In this document: positions 6,867 through 15,004 of the stretch, one piece after another
How positions within the stretch are numbered: position 1 is the stretch's first letter
How the letters are laid out: each line of letters starts with the position of its first letter
Origin: CBDUQP01 sp965369385
GTDB taxonomy: Bacteria > Planctomycetota > Phycisphaerae > SM23-33
DNA length: 20,627 nucleotides
Assembly: GCA_965369385.1 (NCBI GenBank)
Contig: CBDUQP010000050.1
Span: 1-20,627 of the forward strand
Direction of reading: 5' to 3'
Program-made: the position numbers and the translations under genes
Notes under the pieces: generated by a model
Told to the model about the DNA's origin: nothing
Database searches by the model: none
What the model saw: only the letters and a program-made list of their open reading frames with translations

Positions 6867-7964
6867 ATGAGCGAGGTTACTTCCATTGGCGTGCGCACCA
6901 AGGCCGGGCGAATCGCAGCGGCCCTGAGCAGGGAAATCACTGCTGGCACATACGCACCCGGAATGCTGCTGCCCACCGAACGTGAGCTTGCAGGCAGCTA
7001 CGGCGTAGCCATGAACACGCTCCGCAAATCTCTGGCGATTCTCGTGGACGAAGGCGTTCTCACCAAACACCCGCAACGAGGCGTGGTGGTAGCCACACCG
7101 CAGAATGACGAAGTGGACATTGCCCAGATCGCCTTCATCACCCCCGCGCTCAATGCCGACGCCGCACCATATGTTGAAGGCCTGCTGGAAACGATAGACC
7201 ATGACCGCTTCGCGCTTGCGACCTACGCCACGCACGCCGACATGGACAAGTACCGAATCGTACTGCGCAGCGTCACACGCCAAAGTCCGGCGGGTATCAT
7301 CATATGGGTAATGCCCGATGAACTCTGCCACCTGCCCGGCGAGGTTCTGCGCGATGTCGACTTTCCAGTAGTTACGATAGGTCCGGGCCGGCTTGAAGGT
7401 ATCGCGGGCGATCATGTGCGCGACTCCATAGCCGACGGGGCATCCAAAGTTGCCAAACTCATCGCTCGTCGCGAATGCAAGAACATAGCCTTCCTCGGAG
7501 CAACATCGCATGAAGTGAACCGCCCTGTAGTTGACGCGTTGCGGAGCGAATTGAGTGGCACAGGAGTCCAACTGGACGCAGCCCGCGTACTGACGGCAGA
7601 CACTCCCAGAGGCTATGCCCAGCCGCCCGACCCATACTCCGACACCGAAGAGTTTATGGCGAAAATACTGGCGGATGGATTCTCCTGCGATTGCCTGGTG
7701 TGCAGCCACGATTACCCGGCAGTGAGTGCCCTGCGTGCAGCCATCGCTGCCGGAGTAAACGTCCCCGAAGATATGAAGATTATCTCCCTCGGACAAACCG
7801 CCGTGCGAGGCGTATCTCCGATGGAGCTGACAACATTGGACCTGCATCGTGAACGCCAGGCCCGCATGGCGGCAGAACTGCTCATGCGACGGATTGACGG
7901 TTATGCAGGGCCCGCTGAAGTACACCATCTCCCGACTGACCTTATCGAAGGCCAGACGACATGA
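6867..7964 (+). CDS. GntR-type DNA-binding / LacI-type sensor transcriptional regulator
   Basis: A 365-aa regulator with an N-terminal GntR winged helix (residues about 8-75; 'GMLLPTERELAGSYGVAMNTLRKSLAIL' is the HTH region) and a C-terminal periplasmic-binding-protein-like domain of the LacI/GalR kind (about 85-360; 'NIAFLGAT', 'SCDCLVCSHDYPAVSALRAAIAAG' and 'PMELTTLDLHRERQARMAAELLMRRI' match the family layout). This AraR-like architecture usually senses a mono- or disaccharide and represses catabolic genes. AGGAGG at 6860-6865 sits just before the ATG at 6867, so the upstream ATG at 6831 is unlikely to be used. A pseudopilin and a secreted glycosidase follow on the same strand (21-nt gap), presumably its targets. 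Confidence 0.9.
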   Translation: MSEVTSIGVRTKAGRIAAALSREITAGTYAPGMLLPTERELAGSYGVAMNTLRKSLAILVDEGVLTKHPQRGVVVATPQNDEVDIAQIAFITPALNADAAPYVEGLLETIDHDRFALATYATHADMDKYRIVLRSVTRQSPAGIIIWVMPDELCHLPGEVLRDVDFPVVTIGPGRLEGIAGDHVRDSIADGASKVAKLIARRECKNIAFLGATSHEVNRPVVDALRSELSGTGVQLDAARVLTADTPRGYAQPPDPYSDTEEFMAKILADGFSCDCLVCSHDYPAVSALRAAIAAGVNVPEDMKIISLGQTAVRGVSPMELTTLDLHRERQARMAAELLMRRIDGYAGPAEVHHLPTDLIEGQTT

Positions 7965-7985
7965 CCGCGTCAGACAGGTAGCAAA

Positions 7986-8648
7986 ATGAGTGAAACAAAG
8001 AAAACTCGGGCGGCCGGTTTTACACTGATCGAACTGCTTGTGGTAATCGCGATCATCGCGATACTGGCATCGCTGCTGCTTCCAGCAGTGGCCCGTGCGA
8101 AAGAGCTGGCCAAAGAAGTAACATGCACGAACAACCTGCGGAACATCGGCACTGCGTTCGGCGCCTATACACTCGAATACGGCGACAAGTACCCGTACGC
8201 GTGTCAGTTCCCATTCATGGGCCGCCCCGACGCCCCCGGAAGTCTGCCTAACCTGCAGGTGCTTCTGGAAGAATGGCTGGAGAGAACCGAAGATTTCATC
8301 GTTGTAGTCCGCCCCTGGTGGCCTGGTGAACCACAGGCACTTAATACGCCATGGAAGCGATCCCCGATGTGGCAGTGTCCGAACGATGAACTGTGCGTGG
8401 ACTACTACAAATCCTACGGATCAAGCTACGTATATACTTCGACAGCTGGCGCTCCCAATTACAACCGCGATTTCTGCTATCACCAGACGATGGACGTCAT
8501 ATCGCCTGATACCGCAGCGATGGTCAACGAAGCACTCCCCGCCCACCGCAATGCCACCGAACTCAACGTCCTCACCGCTGACCTGAGCGTGCAACTTTCA
8601 ATCAGCGGCGGAACTGTGCTCAACGGCAGCACTGCCTTCGCACCATAA
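7986..8648 (+). CDS. Type II secretion-like pseudopilin (prepilin N-terminal methylation domain)
   Basis: A 220-aa exported protein. Residues about 1-12 form a basic leader (KKTR...AAG), the prepilin peptidase site is Gly|Phe before 'FTLIELLVVIAIIAILASLL' with Glu at mature position 5, and one N-terminal membrane helix follows. The globular part has a 'CTNNLRNIG' motif after the helix and, near the end, 'AHRNATELNVLTADLSV', equivalent to the H-X9-DG motif of these pseudopilins. Genomes of Lentisphaerae and planctomycetes can carry large numbers of such genes, often beside glycosidases and sugar regulators; their exact role (secretion, surface display or glycan capture) is unsettled. It sits between a sugar-type regulator and a secreted glycosidase. 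Confidence 0.92.
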   Translation: MSETKKTRAAGFTLIELLVVIAIIAILASLLLPAVARAKELAKEVTCTNNLRNIGTAFGAYTLEYGDKYPYACQFPFMGRPDAPGSLPNLQVLLEEWLERTEDFIVVVRPWWPGEPQALNTPWKRSPMWQCPNDELCVDYYKSYGSSYVYTSTAGAPNYNRDFCYHQTMDVISPDTAAMVNEALPAHRNATELNVLTADLSVQLSISGGTVLNGSTAFAP

Positions 8649-8698
8649 CGCATACCCCACGGGGCATCCAATTTCTTCACAACATGCCTGGAGTACCC

Positions 8699-11041
8699 AT
8701 GAACAACAGGACAAGCCTCTTCGTGCTCATATGTACAATACTCGCAGCATGCACCACCGGTTGCCTGGCAGGCCCAGCCGTCGACGAATTCGACAAGGCC
8801 CTCTACACTCCCCGCGTTATCCCCAATGAGTTCTTCGCGACGACGACACATGTCAACTATGAGGTATCGTTGGGGCTGCTCAAGGACCTGAACATCCGCA
8901 CGGTTCGTGTGGACTTCTCCCATGTCGCACTCGAACCGGCAAGGGGGAAGTATTCTTTCGGCGACAAGAACTGGGTAATCGCCAGCGCGGATCGCGGGGT
9001 GAAGAGCAATCTGGATCAGCTGGTCGTCGTCACCAGGTCGGCAAAGTGGATACGCACACCGGCCGGACTGTTCCCCAATGATGAGAGCGTGAAGGATTTC
9101 GAGAACTTCATGTTCGCCATCGCATCCAAGTACAAAGGCAAGATCAAATACTGGGAAGCGATGAATGAGCCCAACATGTCCGTCTGGGGCAAACGCTACA
9201 TCATCTTCCTCAAAGCGTTCTACAAGGGCGTAAAACGCGCGGACCCGAATAACGTTGTTGTACTTGCAGGGCTCGCCGGCCACGAACCGCGGCAGCTCGA
9301 GACCCTCTATCGCCTCGGCGGCAAGGACTACTTCGACGTTCTCAACTCCCACTCCTACACTCGCCCCGCAATGCCCGAGCAAGGCGGATACGTCAACAAG
9401 ATCAAGGAACTGTGGAAGGTCATGCGGGCCAACGGCGACGACAAGCCTATCTTCGTAACCGAGATGGGATGGAATGGCGTGGAAGCTTCGACGCTGGCTT
9501 ACATGCGATCGAAATACCCACACCATCGCAACTACTCGTGCAGCGAAGAGGACCAGGCACGCGGGCTAGCCAGGCTTTACCTGATCTCAAGCACCGTACC
9601 ATCCATAAAACGCGTCTACTTCTTTCACCTGCTTCAGGAAGCACAATTCGGCCAGGAATACGCAATGGCCGACTACTACATGGGGCTCGTAACATCCTGG
9701 CCGGCAGGAAGCGTCAAGGGCAAGTTCGCCGCATGGCGTCCCAAGGTGGCGTACTTCTCGGTGAAAACCGTGGTGAATCAGCTCTCCGGCGCGAAGCTCG
9801 TCGGCAGAATCCCCATGGGCGAACGCATATGGGCACTTGCCTACACACGCAAGGGCCGAGCGATGATCGCGCTGTGGAGCCTTGATGACGGCGTAACACT
9901 GAAGCTGAAAGACGCCTCAGCAATCAAGGGCATAACCAGCATGCTTGGCACGCCGATATTGCTCAAGGGCAATACGCTGAACCTGTCGGGCCGGCCTATC
10001 TATCTGGATGCGGACGCCAAGAAACTTGACGCCCTGAAAGCACAAATCGCAGCCGCGACGATATCCGGCGACACGCGATATCGACTCTCGCTGAATCTCT
10101 CACCCGAGAAGACCCGGCCGGGTGCTGCGGTCCTGAATGTCAGTGTAGAGAATGTATCCAATCGCCCACAAGCTGCTCCTTCGATTGCGGTCAGCGTTGA
10201 AAAACCCTGGCGCCTCGCCAACATGCCCAGACCTTCTCGACGAACGATCCAACCGGGTGAGAAACGCCATATATCGGTAATGGCAAGAGGTCCGGTTACC
10301 AAGGGCGGCGAAGTGGTACTGAACGCGTCAGCCGCCATCGCGGACGGTGGCATGCCAATGCATGTGAGACGTTCTTCAAGATACATGATAGCACCCCGCC
10401 GCCCCGCCAACTTCAAGGCCGACGGCGATCTGAGCGAGTGGAAGAAGTTCACGCCGGTACTCATGGGCCAAGACAGCGAGCAGCGCCATATAATCGGCTG
10501 GCGCGGAATAGCGGATTGCTCCGTGCGGTGGTACATCGCCAGCGACACCAAGGGCATGTACTTCGCGGCCGCCATTAAGGACGACGTCCATCATCAACCA
10601 TCAACTGCTGACCGTGCCATTCACATCTGGCAGTCAGACAGCATCCAGATAGGCCTGGATACCGCAGGCGACGCCAAGCCATGTTCAAACGTGCCTCAAT
10701 ATGACGGCGTGAATGATGTCGAATTCGGTTTGGCATCCGGCGCGGGCGGCGCGGGCGAAAAAGCAATTGCATTCGCATGGGAAGACCCGCGTAAGGGGCA
10801 GCGCGGCTGGAAGCTCAAGCAGTTCGCCGTAGTGAGAGACGAGGCAAGCAAGACCACATTCTACGAGGCCATGATCCCGTGGTCCAAACTGCCAATTAAA
10901 CACGCACCCACAGGAAAATGGATGGGTGTAAACATTGTAGTGAACGATAACGATGGCAAGGGCAGGCGAGGCTGGCTTGAGTGGGCATCCGGAATAAGCC
11001 TGGGCAAGGACCCGAGCCTTTTCCCGAAGGTTCGCTTCTAA
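8699..11041 (+). CDS. Secreted lipoprotein glycoside hydrolase (clan GH-A-like) with C-terminal CBM9-like domain
   Basis: A 780-aa multidomain protein. Residues 1-18 are a signal peptide ending in a lipobox, LAAC, with Cys18 as probable lipidation site. Residues about 40-360 form a TIM-barrel with the two clan GH-A acids: acid/base Glu157 in 'EAMNEPN' and nucleophile Glu255 in 'VTEMGW'. This is reminiscent of GH39/GH5 enzymes; the exact family is uncertain. A beta-rich segment follows to about 450, then an Ig-like region (about 460-560), then a CBM9/DOMON-like carbohydrate-binding domain (about 570-780; 'DGDLSEW', 'WQSDSIQIGLD', 'YEAMIPWSKL'). It probably attacks an extracellular plant or algal polysaccharide. 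I prefer the ATG at 8699 over 8684 because CTGGAG at 8688-8693 precedes it and the signal peptide begins there. Confidence 0.87.
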   Translation: MNNRTSLFVLICTILAACTTGCLAGPAVDEFDKALYTPRVIPNEFFATTTHVNYEVSLGLLKDLNIRTVRVDFSHVALEPARGKYSFGDKNWVIASADRGVKSNLDQLVVVTRSAKWIRTPAGLFPNDESVKDFENFMFAIASKYKGKIKYWEAMNEPNMSVWGKRYIIFLKAFYKGVKRADPNNVVVLAGLAGHEPRQLETLYRLGGKDYFDVLNSHSYTRPAMPEQGGYVNKIKELWKVMRANGDDKPIFVTEMGWNGVEASTLAYMRSKYPHHRNYSCSEEDQARGLARLYLISSTVPSIKRVYFFHLLQEAQFGQEYAMADYYMGLVTSWPAGSVKGKFAAWRPKVAYFSVKTVVNQLSGAKLVGRIPMGERIWALAYTRKGRAMIALWSLDDGVTLKLKDASAIKGITSMLGTPILLKGNTLNLSGRPIYLDADAKKLDALKAQIAAATISGDTRYRLSLNLSPEKTRPGAAVLNVSVENVSNRPQAAPSIAVSVEKPWRLANMPRPSRRTIQPGEKRHISVMARGPVTKGGEVVLNASAAIADGGMPMHVRRSSRYMIAPRRPANFKADGDLSEWKKFTPVLMGQDSEQRHIIGWRGIADCSVRWYIASDTKGMYFAAAIKDDVHHQPSTADRAIHIWQSDSIQIGLDTAGDAKPCSNVPQYDGVNDVEFGLASGAGGAGEKAIAFAWEDPRKGQRGWKLKQFAVVRDEASKTTFYEAMIPWSKLPIKHAPTGKWMGVNIVVNDNDGKGRRGWLEWASGISLGKDPSLFPKVRF

Positions 11042-11067
11042 GCAGGCTACAACGAGAGCACAACGAG

Positions 11068-11760
11068 CTACTGTTCTGCTACGCGGCAGAGGGCGTCTAT
11101 GTCGAGGATGGTGATTTCCGGACCGTTTACTTCGATAATGCCTGCGGACTGGAGTTTTTTCAGGGCGCGGCTTAGAGTCTCGGCTATCGTGCCTATGCGA
11201 GCGGCGATTTCGCGTTTGGTCTGCTTCAAAACGATGGTGTCGGTGCCCGGCTTGGCAGGCAGCTCCAGCAGAATGCCGGCCAGGCGAGCGGGAACATCTT
11301 TGAGTGACAATTGCTCGATAAGCTGGTTGAACTCCTGAAGCTTGGCAGACATGCCCGCAAACATCGCAAGCGCCAGATCGGAGTTGTTGTGGATAAGCTT
11401 CTTCAGAGGCCCCCGCCCCACTACCATCAATGTGGAGTCAGCCAGCGTCTGAGCACTTGCGGGATAGCGAATGCCCGCCCACATGGCCGCTTCTCCAAAC
11501 GTATTGCCCGGCCCATAAAGATGCAGTATCTGCTCGTCACCCTTGGGAGACATCTTGTATACCTTCACCCTGCCGGCGAGTATCACGTAGAAGCTGTCGG
11601 CCTGCTGACATGACGAGAACACCTGCGAACCGGCGAGCACATGCCTGGCCGGGCACGCATCCAGCAACTGGCTCACCTCTTCGTCGCCCAATGCGCTGAA
11701 CAGCGGGACTTCGCCAATCGCGGCGGCTATTTCGGATACACTCAAAGATGACATGCGCAT
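11068..11760 (-). CDS. Crp/Fnr-family regulator, HcpR/Dnr-like
   Basis: A 230-aa regulator: cyclic-nucleotide-binding-type beta roll (residues about 12-125; 'GNTFGEAAMW'), long dimer helix, then a winged helix (about 155-225). The recognition helix reads 'TIAETLSRALKKL', giving the E..SR pattern by which Fnr-type proteins read TTGA half-sites. The cluster-ligating Cys set of Fnr is absent, so it is unlikely to be an O2-sensing Fnr; haem-based NO sensing as in HcpR/Dnr is possible. Its position next to hcp and a ferredoxin-like gene is the classic HcpR context. Starts at 11799, 11760 and 11754 are possible; family alignment favours the later two. It is convergent with the glycosidase (26-nt gap) and separated from hcp by a hairpin element. 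Confidence 0.87.
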   Translation of the reverse strand: MRMSSLSVSEIAAAIGEVPLFSALGDEEVSQLLDACPARHVLAGSQVFSSCQQADSFYVILAGRVKVYKMSPKGDEQILHLYGPGNTFGEAAMWAGIRYPASAQTLADSTLMVVGRGPLKKLIHNNSDLALAMFAGMSAKLQEFNQLIEQLSLKDVPARLAGILLELPAKPGTDTIVLKQTKREIAARIGTIAETLSRALKKLQSAGIIEVNGPEITILDIDALCRVAEQ

Positions 11761-11811
11761 AAGCCTAACAGGCCCGCGCGGCCGGCGTCCAGCCCGCATC
11801 TAAATCTATTA

Positions 11812-11870
11812 ATTAGGGACGGTGCCTTATTTAATTCGCCTTGCAATTTAAATAGGGCACCGTCCCTAGT
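11812..11870. repeat. REP/MITE-like long imperfect hairpin
   Basis: The arm at 11812-11836 (ATTAGGGACGGTGCCTTATT...) pairs with the arm at 11845-11870 (reverse complement ACTAGGGACGGTGCCCTATT...) with one T/C difference and one bulged base, around an 8-nt loop. The 13-base core TAGGGACGGTGCC is intact in both arms. The 'AGGGACGGTGCC' sequence resembles extragenic palindromes that accompany REP-associated tyrosine transposases (recalled, not searched). It lies in the 182-bp gap between hcp and the Crp/Fnr gene, so it may terminate or attenuate read-through. Confidence 0.8.
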
Positions 11871-11981
11871 TTTGCACATCGCCGGACCATGCAAAAAGCA
11901 GCCCCGATGACGACACCTGCCGCCACCGGAGACTGCCTTGACCACAACCAACAGATCGTCACAAATGCTTCGCTTGTGCGT

Positions 11982-13634
11982 TCAGTTGCCGAGCATCGCC
12001 TTGAGATCTTCATCAGGTGTGCTGATCGGTGCTATGTTGAAGTTATCGACGAGCACCTGCAGCACAGGCGGCGTGACGAAAGCGGGCAGCGAAGGCCCGA
12101 TTCGGATGTTTTTGACACCCAGATTCAGCAGTGTCAGGAGAATCGCGACTGCTTTCTGCTCGTACCAGCTCAACACCATCGACAGCGGCAGCTCGTTCAC
12201 ACCGCATTCAAACGCATCAGCCAACGCCAACGCAATCTGGATCGCGGAGTAGGCATCATTGCACTGGCCGATATCCAGCAAACGCGGGATCCCGCCAATG
12301 TCACCGAAATCAAGCTTATTGAAACGGTACTTGCCGCATGCGAGCGTCAGGATCACACAATCGTCGGGCACCTTCTCTGCCAGTTCGGTGTAGTAATTTC
12401 GCCCGGCTTTTGCGCCATCGCATCCGCCTATCAGGAAGAAATGCTTGATCGCGCCCTGCTTGACGGCATCGATTACCGCACCGGCAACGTTCATCACCGC
12501 ATTGTGGCCGAAACCGGTAAGAATGGTCTTCTCTTCGCCATCTTCGGCGAAACCATCGGCGGCCAGTGCGGCCTCGATCACGGGCGTGAAGTCCTTGTCA
12601 TCACAAACGTGCGTAACGCCAGGCCAGGCAACCAGACCGGTGGTAAAGATGCGTCCCTTGTAGGTCTCGCGGGGCTTCTGGATGCAGTTGGTGGTCATGA
12701 GTATGGCACCCGGGAATGCATCAAACTCGGCGGCCTGCTCCTGCCACGCGCCACCGTAGTTGCCTACGAGATGCGGGAACTTCTTCAGCTCGGGATAGGC
12801 GTTACCGGGTAGCATTTCGCAGTGAGTGTACACATTCACGCCCTTGCCTTCGGTCTGTTTGAGCAGTTCAAGCAGGTCCTTAAGGTCATGGCCGGAAACG
12901 AGAATGCACTTGCCGGCCTTGGGGGCGATATTGACGGCAGTCGGTTCGGGATGACCGAGGGCCGTGGTGTTAGCCTGATCCAGCAGTTCCATGGCCTTCA
13001 TGTTGATATCGCCCACCTTGAGCGCCATGGCGGTAAGCTCGCCTACATCAGTGGGATTCTCCGCTAGGAAATTCAATATCTCGTGGAAACCGGCAAAGAG
13101 ATCGTCATCCGCAACGCCGAGAGCATTTGCATGATCCGCATAGGCGGCTGCGCCCTTCAGACCATAAGTAATGAGTTCCTGAAGACCAATTTCAACTTCG
13201 CCGGTTTCTGCTTTACGCTTGGCGATGCCGAGTTCGGCGGCCTGGGCCAGCAGGCCTTCACGATCGGCGGCAAGGCGGCATTCTTCGCAGCAGAGCTCTT
13301 CGGGCACCTGCCCGGCTTTGGTGCATGCGTCTTCGTAAGCGGCTTTGAGCCTGCCACCCACATCCTGAGCTTTGCGAATCATCTTCTCCAAACAATCGGG
13401 GTCGAAATCCACATTGGTGATGGTAGTGAACAGTGCCTCGATGATGAAAATATCGGCGGCGCGGTCCACAACGCCCAGTGCTCGCAAGCGATGTGCATAT
13501 CTGGCGAGCCCCTTGGCTGCATGAATCAGTAGATCCTGCAAGGCCGCTACTTCGGGACTCTTGCCGCATACGCCCATCTTGTCACATCCGCTTCCCTTAG
13601 CTGTTTGCTCACATTGATAGCAGAACATGGTCAT
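11982..13634 (-). CDS. hcp: Hybrid cluster protein (hydroxylamine reductase / S-nitrosylase-type), class I
   Basis: A 550-aa cytosolic iron-sulfur-oxygen protein, known in this family to reduce NO or hydroxylamine and to protect anaerobes from nitrosative stress. Cys5, Cys8, Cys17 and Cys23 (C-x2-C-x8-C-x5-C) form the N-terminal cubane site of the class I type found in strict anaerobes. Hybrid-cluster ligands are recognisable in order: His in 'VSGHDL', Glu in 'HCEMLPG', Cys in 'TTNCIQ', Cys in 'GGCDGAKAGR', Cys in 'LACGKYRFNK', Cys in 'IGQCNDAYSA', and Glu/Lys in 'SWYEQKA'. The length is full. An AAAGGGAAG ribosome-binding site lies upstream; the ATG two codons inside (13628) is an alternative start. 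It follows the ferredoxin-like gene by 43 nt on the - strand, forming a frdX-hcp operon. Confidence 0.97.
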   Translation of the reverse strand: MTMFCYQCEQTAKGSGCDKMGVCGKSPEVAALQDLLIHAAKGLARYAHRLRALGVVDRAADIFIIEALFTTITNVDFDPDCLEKMIRKAQDVGGRLKAAYEDACTKAGQVPEELCCEECRLAADREGLLAQAAELGIAKRKAETGEVEIGLQELITYGLKGAAAYADHANALGVADDDLFAGFHEILNFLAENPTDVGELTAMALKVGDINMKAMELLDQANTTALGHPEPTAVNIAPKAGKCILVSGHDLKDLLELLKQTEGKGVNVYTHCEMLPGNAYPELKKFPHLVGNYGGAWQEQAAEFDAFPGAILMTTNCIQKPRETYKGRIFTTGLVAWPGVTHVCDDKDFTPVIEAALAADGFAEDGEEKTILTGFGHNAVMNVAGAVIDAVKQGAIKHFFLIGGCDGAKAGRNYYTELAEKVPDDCVILTLACGKYRFNKLDFGDIGGIPRLLDIGQCNDAYSAIQIALALADAFECGVNELPLSMVLSWYEQKAVAILLTLLNLGVKNIRIGPSLPAFVTPPVLQVLVDNFNIAPISTPDEDLKAMLGN

Positions 13635-13677
13635 AATACTTCCCTTTCGTTACCCGGGTTAATTTCTGTCTTGAGTG

Positions 13678-14460
13678 TTATGCAACGTTAAGGCCGTTGA
13701 CAGACATAATCCTGCCTGCGGCACTGATTACTAATATACTTACCGGAATACTAACGCCCGCTTCGGCGAGTGCGGCATCTACTATACGTTCCAGCCCACC
13801 ACAGCATGGAACTTCCATGCGGGCGATCATGATCGACTTGACCGTCCGGCGTGCGAAGATGGCAGCCAGCTTGGCGACATAGGAATCACCGTCATCCAGT
13901 TTCGGACACGCGATTGCCAGCACCTTGCCTTTCAGCAGACGTTCATGAAAATCCGGAAGCGCAAACGCCACGCAGTCGGCGGCCAGCAGTACATCGGCAT
14001 CCTGCCACATATTGCCTTCTACCGGAAGCAGTGAAAGCTGCACAGGCCAGTGCCCCAGGCGGGATGGTGCGCCAATGGCGGCGTTGTGTGGGGTGCTGCT
14101 GTCGGCGACCGGCTGGAGTGTTCGCATCATCTCTCCGGGGCACCCGCATGCCATCGGCTTGGTCGGTTCGTTCTTCTCGGCGATCATCTTAAGCTCCTCT
14201 TTGCGAACAGAAAGGCTGGCTTGGTGATCCTGAACGGCGGTCTGGTCGAACTCCACAGCAGGTCGTTCATCAATGGTGATAGCACCCTTCGGGCAACTGC
14301 CAAGGCAATTCCCGATCCCGTCACAGAGGTTATCGGCCATCAGCTTTGCCTTGCCGTTGACTATTTGGATAGCGCCTTCGGCACAATCAGGCACGCACGC
14401 CCCGCAACCGTCGCACAGGTCCTCGTCGATTCGCACAATCTTTCGCATTTGCTGTGTCAT
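13678..14460 (-). CDS. Ferredoxin-like 4Fe-4S protein (FrdX-like), partner of Hcp
   Basis: A 260-aa iron-sulfur protein. The N-terminal bacterial ferredoxin module has a complete C-x2-C-x2-C-x3-C set (Cys16, 19, 22, 26). The second set is Cys46, 52 and 56 followed by Pro, with Ile49 in place of the usual second Cys. The rest (residues about 95-260) has further Cys motifs, 'ACGCPG' and 'VPCCGG', and looks like a globular redox domain of unknown function found fused to such ferredoxins. It precedes hcp with a 43-nt gap; a ferredoxin-like gene is a common hcp partner and probably donates electrons. GAGGTGA sits just before the ATG at 14460. A promoter with a Crp/Fnr-type box lies upstream. Confidence 0.85.
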   Translation of the reverse strand: MTQQMRKIVRIDEDLCDGCGACVPDCAEGAIQIVNGKAKLMADNLCDGIGNCLGSCPKGAITIDERPAVEFDQTAVQDHQASLSVRKEELKMIAEKNEPTKPMACGCPGEMMRTLQPVADSSTPHNAAIGAPSRLGHWPVQLSLLPVEGNMWQDADVLLAADCVAFALPDFHERLLKGKVLAIACPKLDDGDSYVAKLAAIFARRTVKSIMIARMEVPCCGGLERIVDAALAEAGVSIPVSILVISAAGRIMSVNGLNVA

Positions 14461-14540
14461 CTCATCACCTCATCCGGCGGGTGTTCCGCCCTAATCTTCG
14501 TCGCTTCGCCAAACATCCGGTGAAATCCGCGTTCAAGCTT

Positions 14541-14591
14541 CATCAGAATGATAGCCCATCCGAAGCTCAGGCACCTTGACTTACGTCAAGG
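14541..14591 (-). promoter_or_regulatory. Predicted class II Crp/Fnr-dependent promoter of the frdX-hcp operon
   Basis: CCTTGAC-TTAC-GTCAAGG (14574-14591) is a perfect 7-4-7 palindrome containing TTGA...TCAA, the Fnr/Dnr-type half-sites. On the - strand a TATCAT -10 hexamer occupies 14553-14548, predicting transcription start at 14541. The palindrome centre (14582.5) then lies exactly 41.5 bp upstream, the standard class II activator position. The 5' leader would be 80 nt. The nearby HcpR-like regulator has the matching E..SR recognition helix. Confidence 0.75.
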
Positions 14592-14908
14592 CGGGACGAG
14601 TACTGATTCCCGATAATCATTCCTATGAGAAGGCTATACGAATTCCCGTCTGCACTTTCCGGCACCTCGAGGAGTTGGAGAACGATGCGGATACAAGCTG
14701 CGGCCGTGAAGGATAGCGAGCGATTCGGGCAGATAGCCTTCACGAAGAAGCACGATTCCAAGATCGCCACAGAAGACTTGGCATCTTTCACTATGTCATG
14801 CAATCCCCAAGCAGTCATAACCCCTGAAACCCTTCGGGCATCTGTTCCGCATGCAACCGCCCGCAACGAACAGCCTACCTGTTACCCTGCATACAGTTCT
14901 ACTTGGAT

Positions 14909-14923
14909 AATTTCCCAGAAATT
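14909..14923. promoter_or_regulatory. Palindrome upstream of the perR promoter
   Basis: AATTTC-CCA-GAAATT is a perfect 6-3-6 inverted repeat ending 13 bp before the -35 box. It may be a second operator site; the binding protein is unknown. Confidence 0.3.
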
Positions 14924-14936
14924 CCGAATTACTCGC

Positions 14937-14965
14937 TTGACTCACCTGGTAGCCGCTACTATACT
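14937..14965 (+). promoter_or_regulatory. Sigma70-type promoter of the perR-like gene
   Basis: TTGACT (14937-14942) and TATACT (14960-14965) are separated by 17 bp, near consensus. The predicted transcription start is around 14972, giving a leader of about 26 nt that contains TAGGAG (14981-14986) before the ATG at 14998. Confidence 0.75.
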
Positions 14966-14989
14966 CCATTTAGATCTTAATAGGAGTAG

Positions 14990-15004
14990 TTATCATTATG
15001 ATTA
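14990..15004. promoter_or_regulatory. PerR/Fur-box-like palindrome over the perR start codon
   Basis: TTATCATTATGATTA is a 7-1-7 palindrome with one mismatched pair and matches the PerR consensus TTATAATnATTATAA at 11 of 14 specified positions. It covers the ATG (14998-15000), so repressor binding would block elongation or initiation and give autoregulation. Confidence 0.5.

Larger units (their letters stand above)
14461..14997. other. Divergent control region between the hcp and perR operons
   Basis: This 537-bp gap carries the predicted hcp-operon promoter with its Crp/Fnr box on the left (14541-14591) and the perR promoter on the right (14909-15004). Open frames on both strands in the middle (14625-15008 +, 14567-14866 -) have no family resemblance, no good ribosome-binding site and overlap these control sites, so I leave them out. 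Confidence 0.6.

Noticed and set aside
6858..7928. 356-aa open frame on the - strand
   Set aside because: Fully antisense to the GntR/LacI-type regulator and without family features.
11889..12812. 307-aa open frame on the + strand
   Set aside because: Antisense to hcp, whose cluster ligands are intact; low-quality composition.
13647..13663. Partly palindromic GTTACCCGGGTTAA before hcp
   Set aside because: Only the 8-bp core is symmetrical, it lies inside the frdX-hcp intergenic gap near the ribosome-binding site, and I cannot tie it to a known operator.
14567..14866. 99-aa open frame on the - strand
   Set aside because: It ends inside the Crp/Fnr box upstream of the frdX-hcp operon and shows no family resemblance; a real gene cannot be excluded but is not supported.
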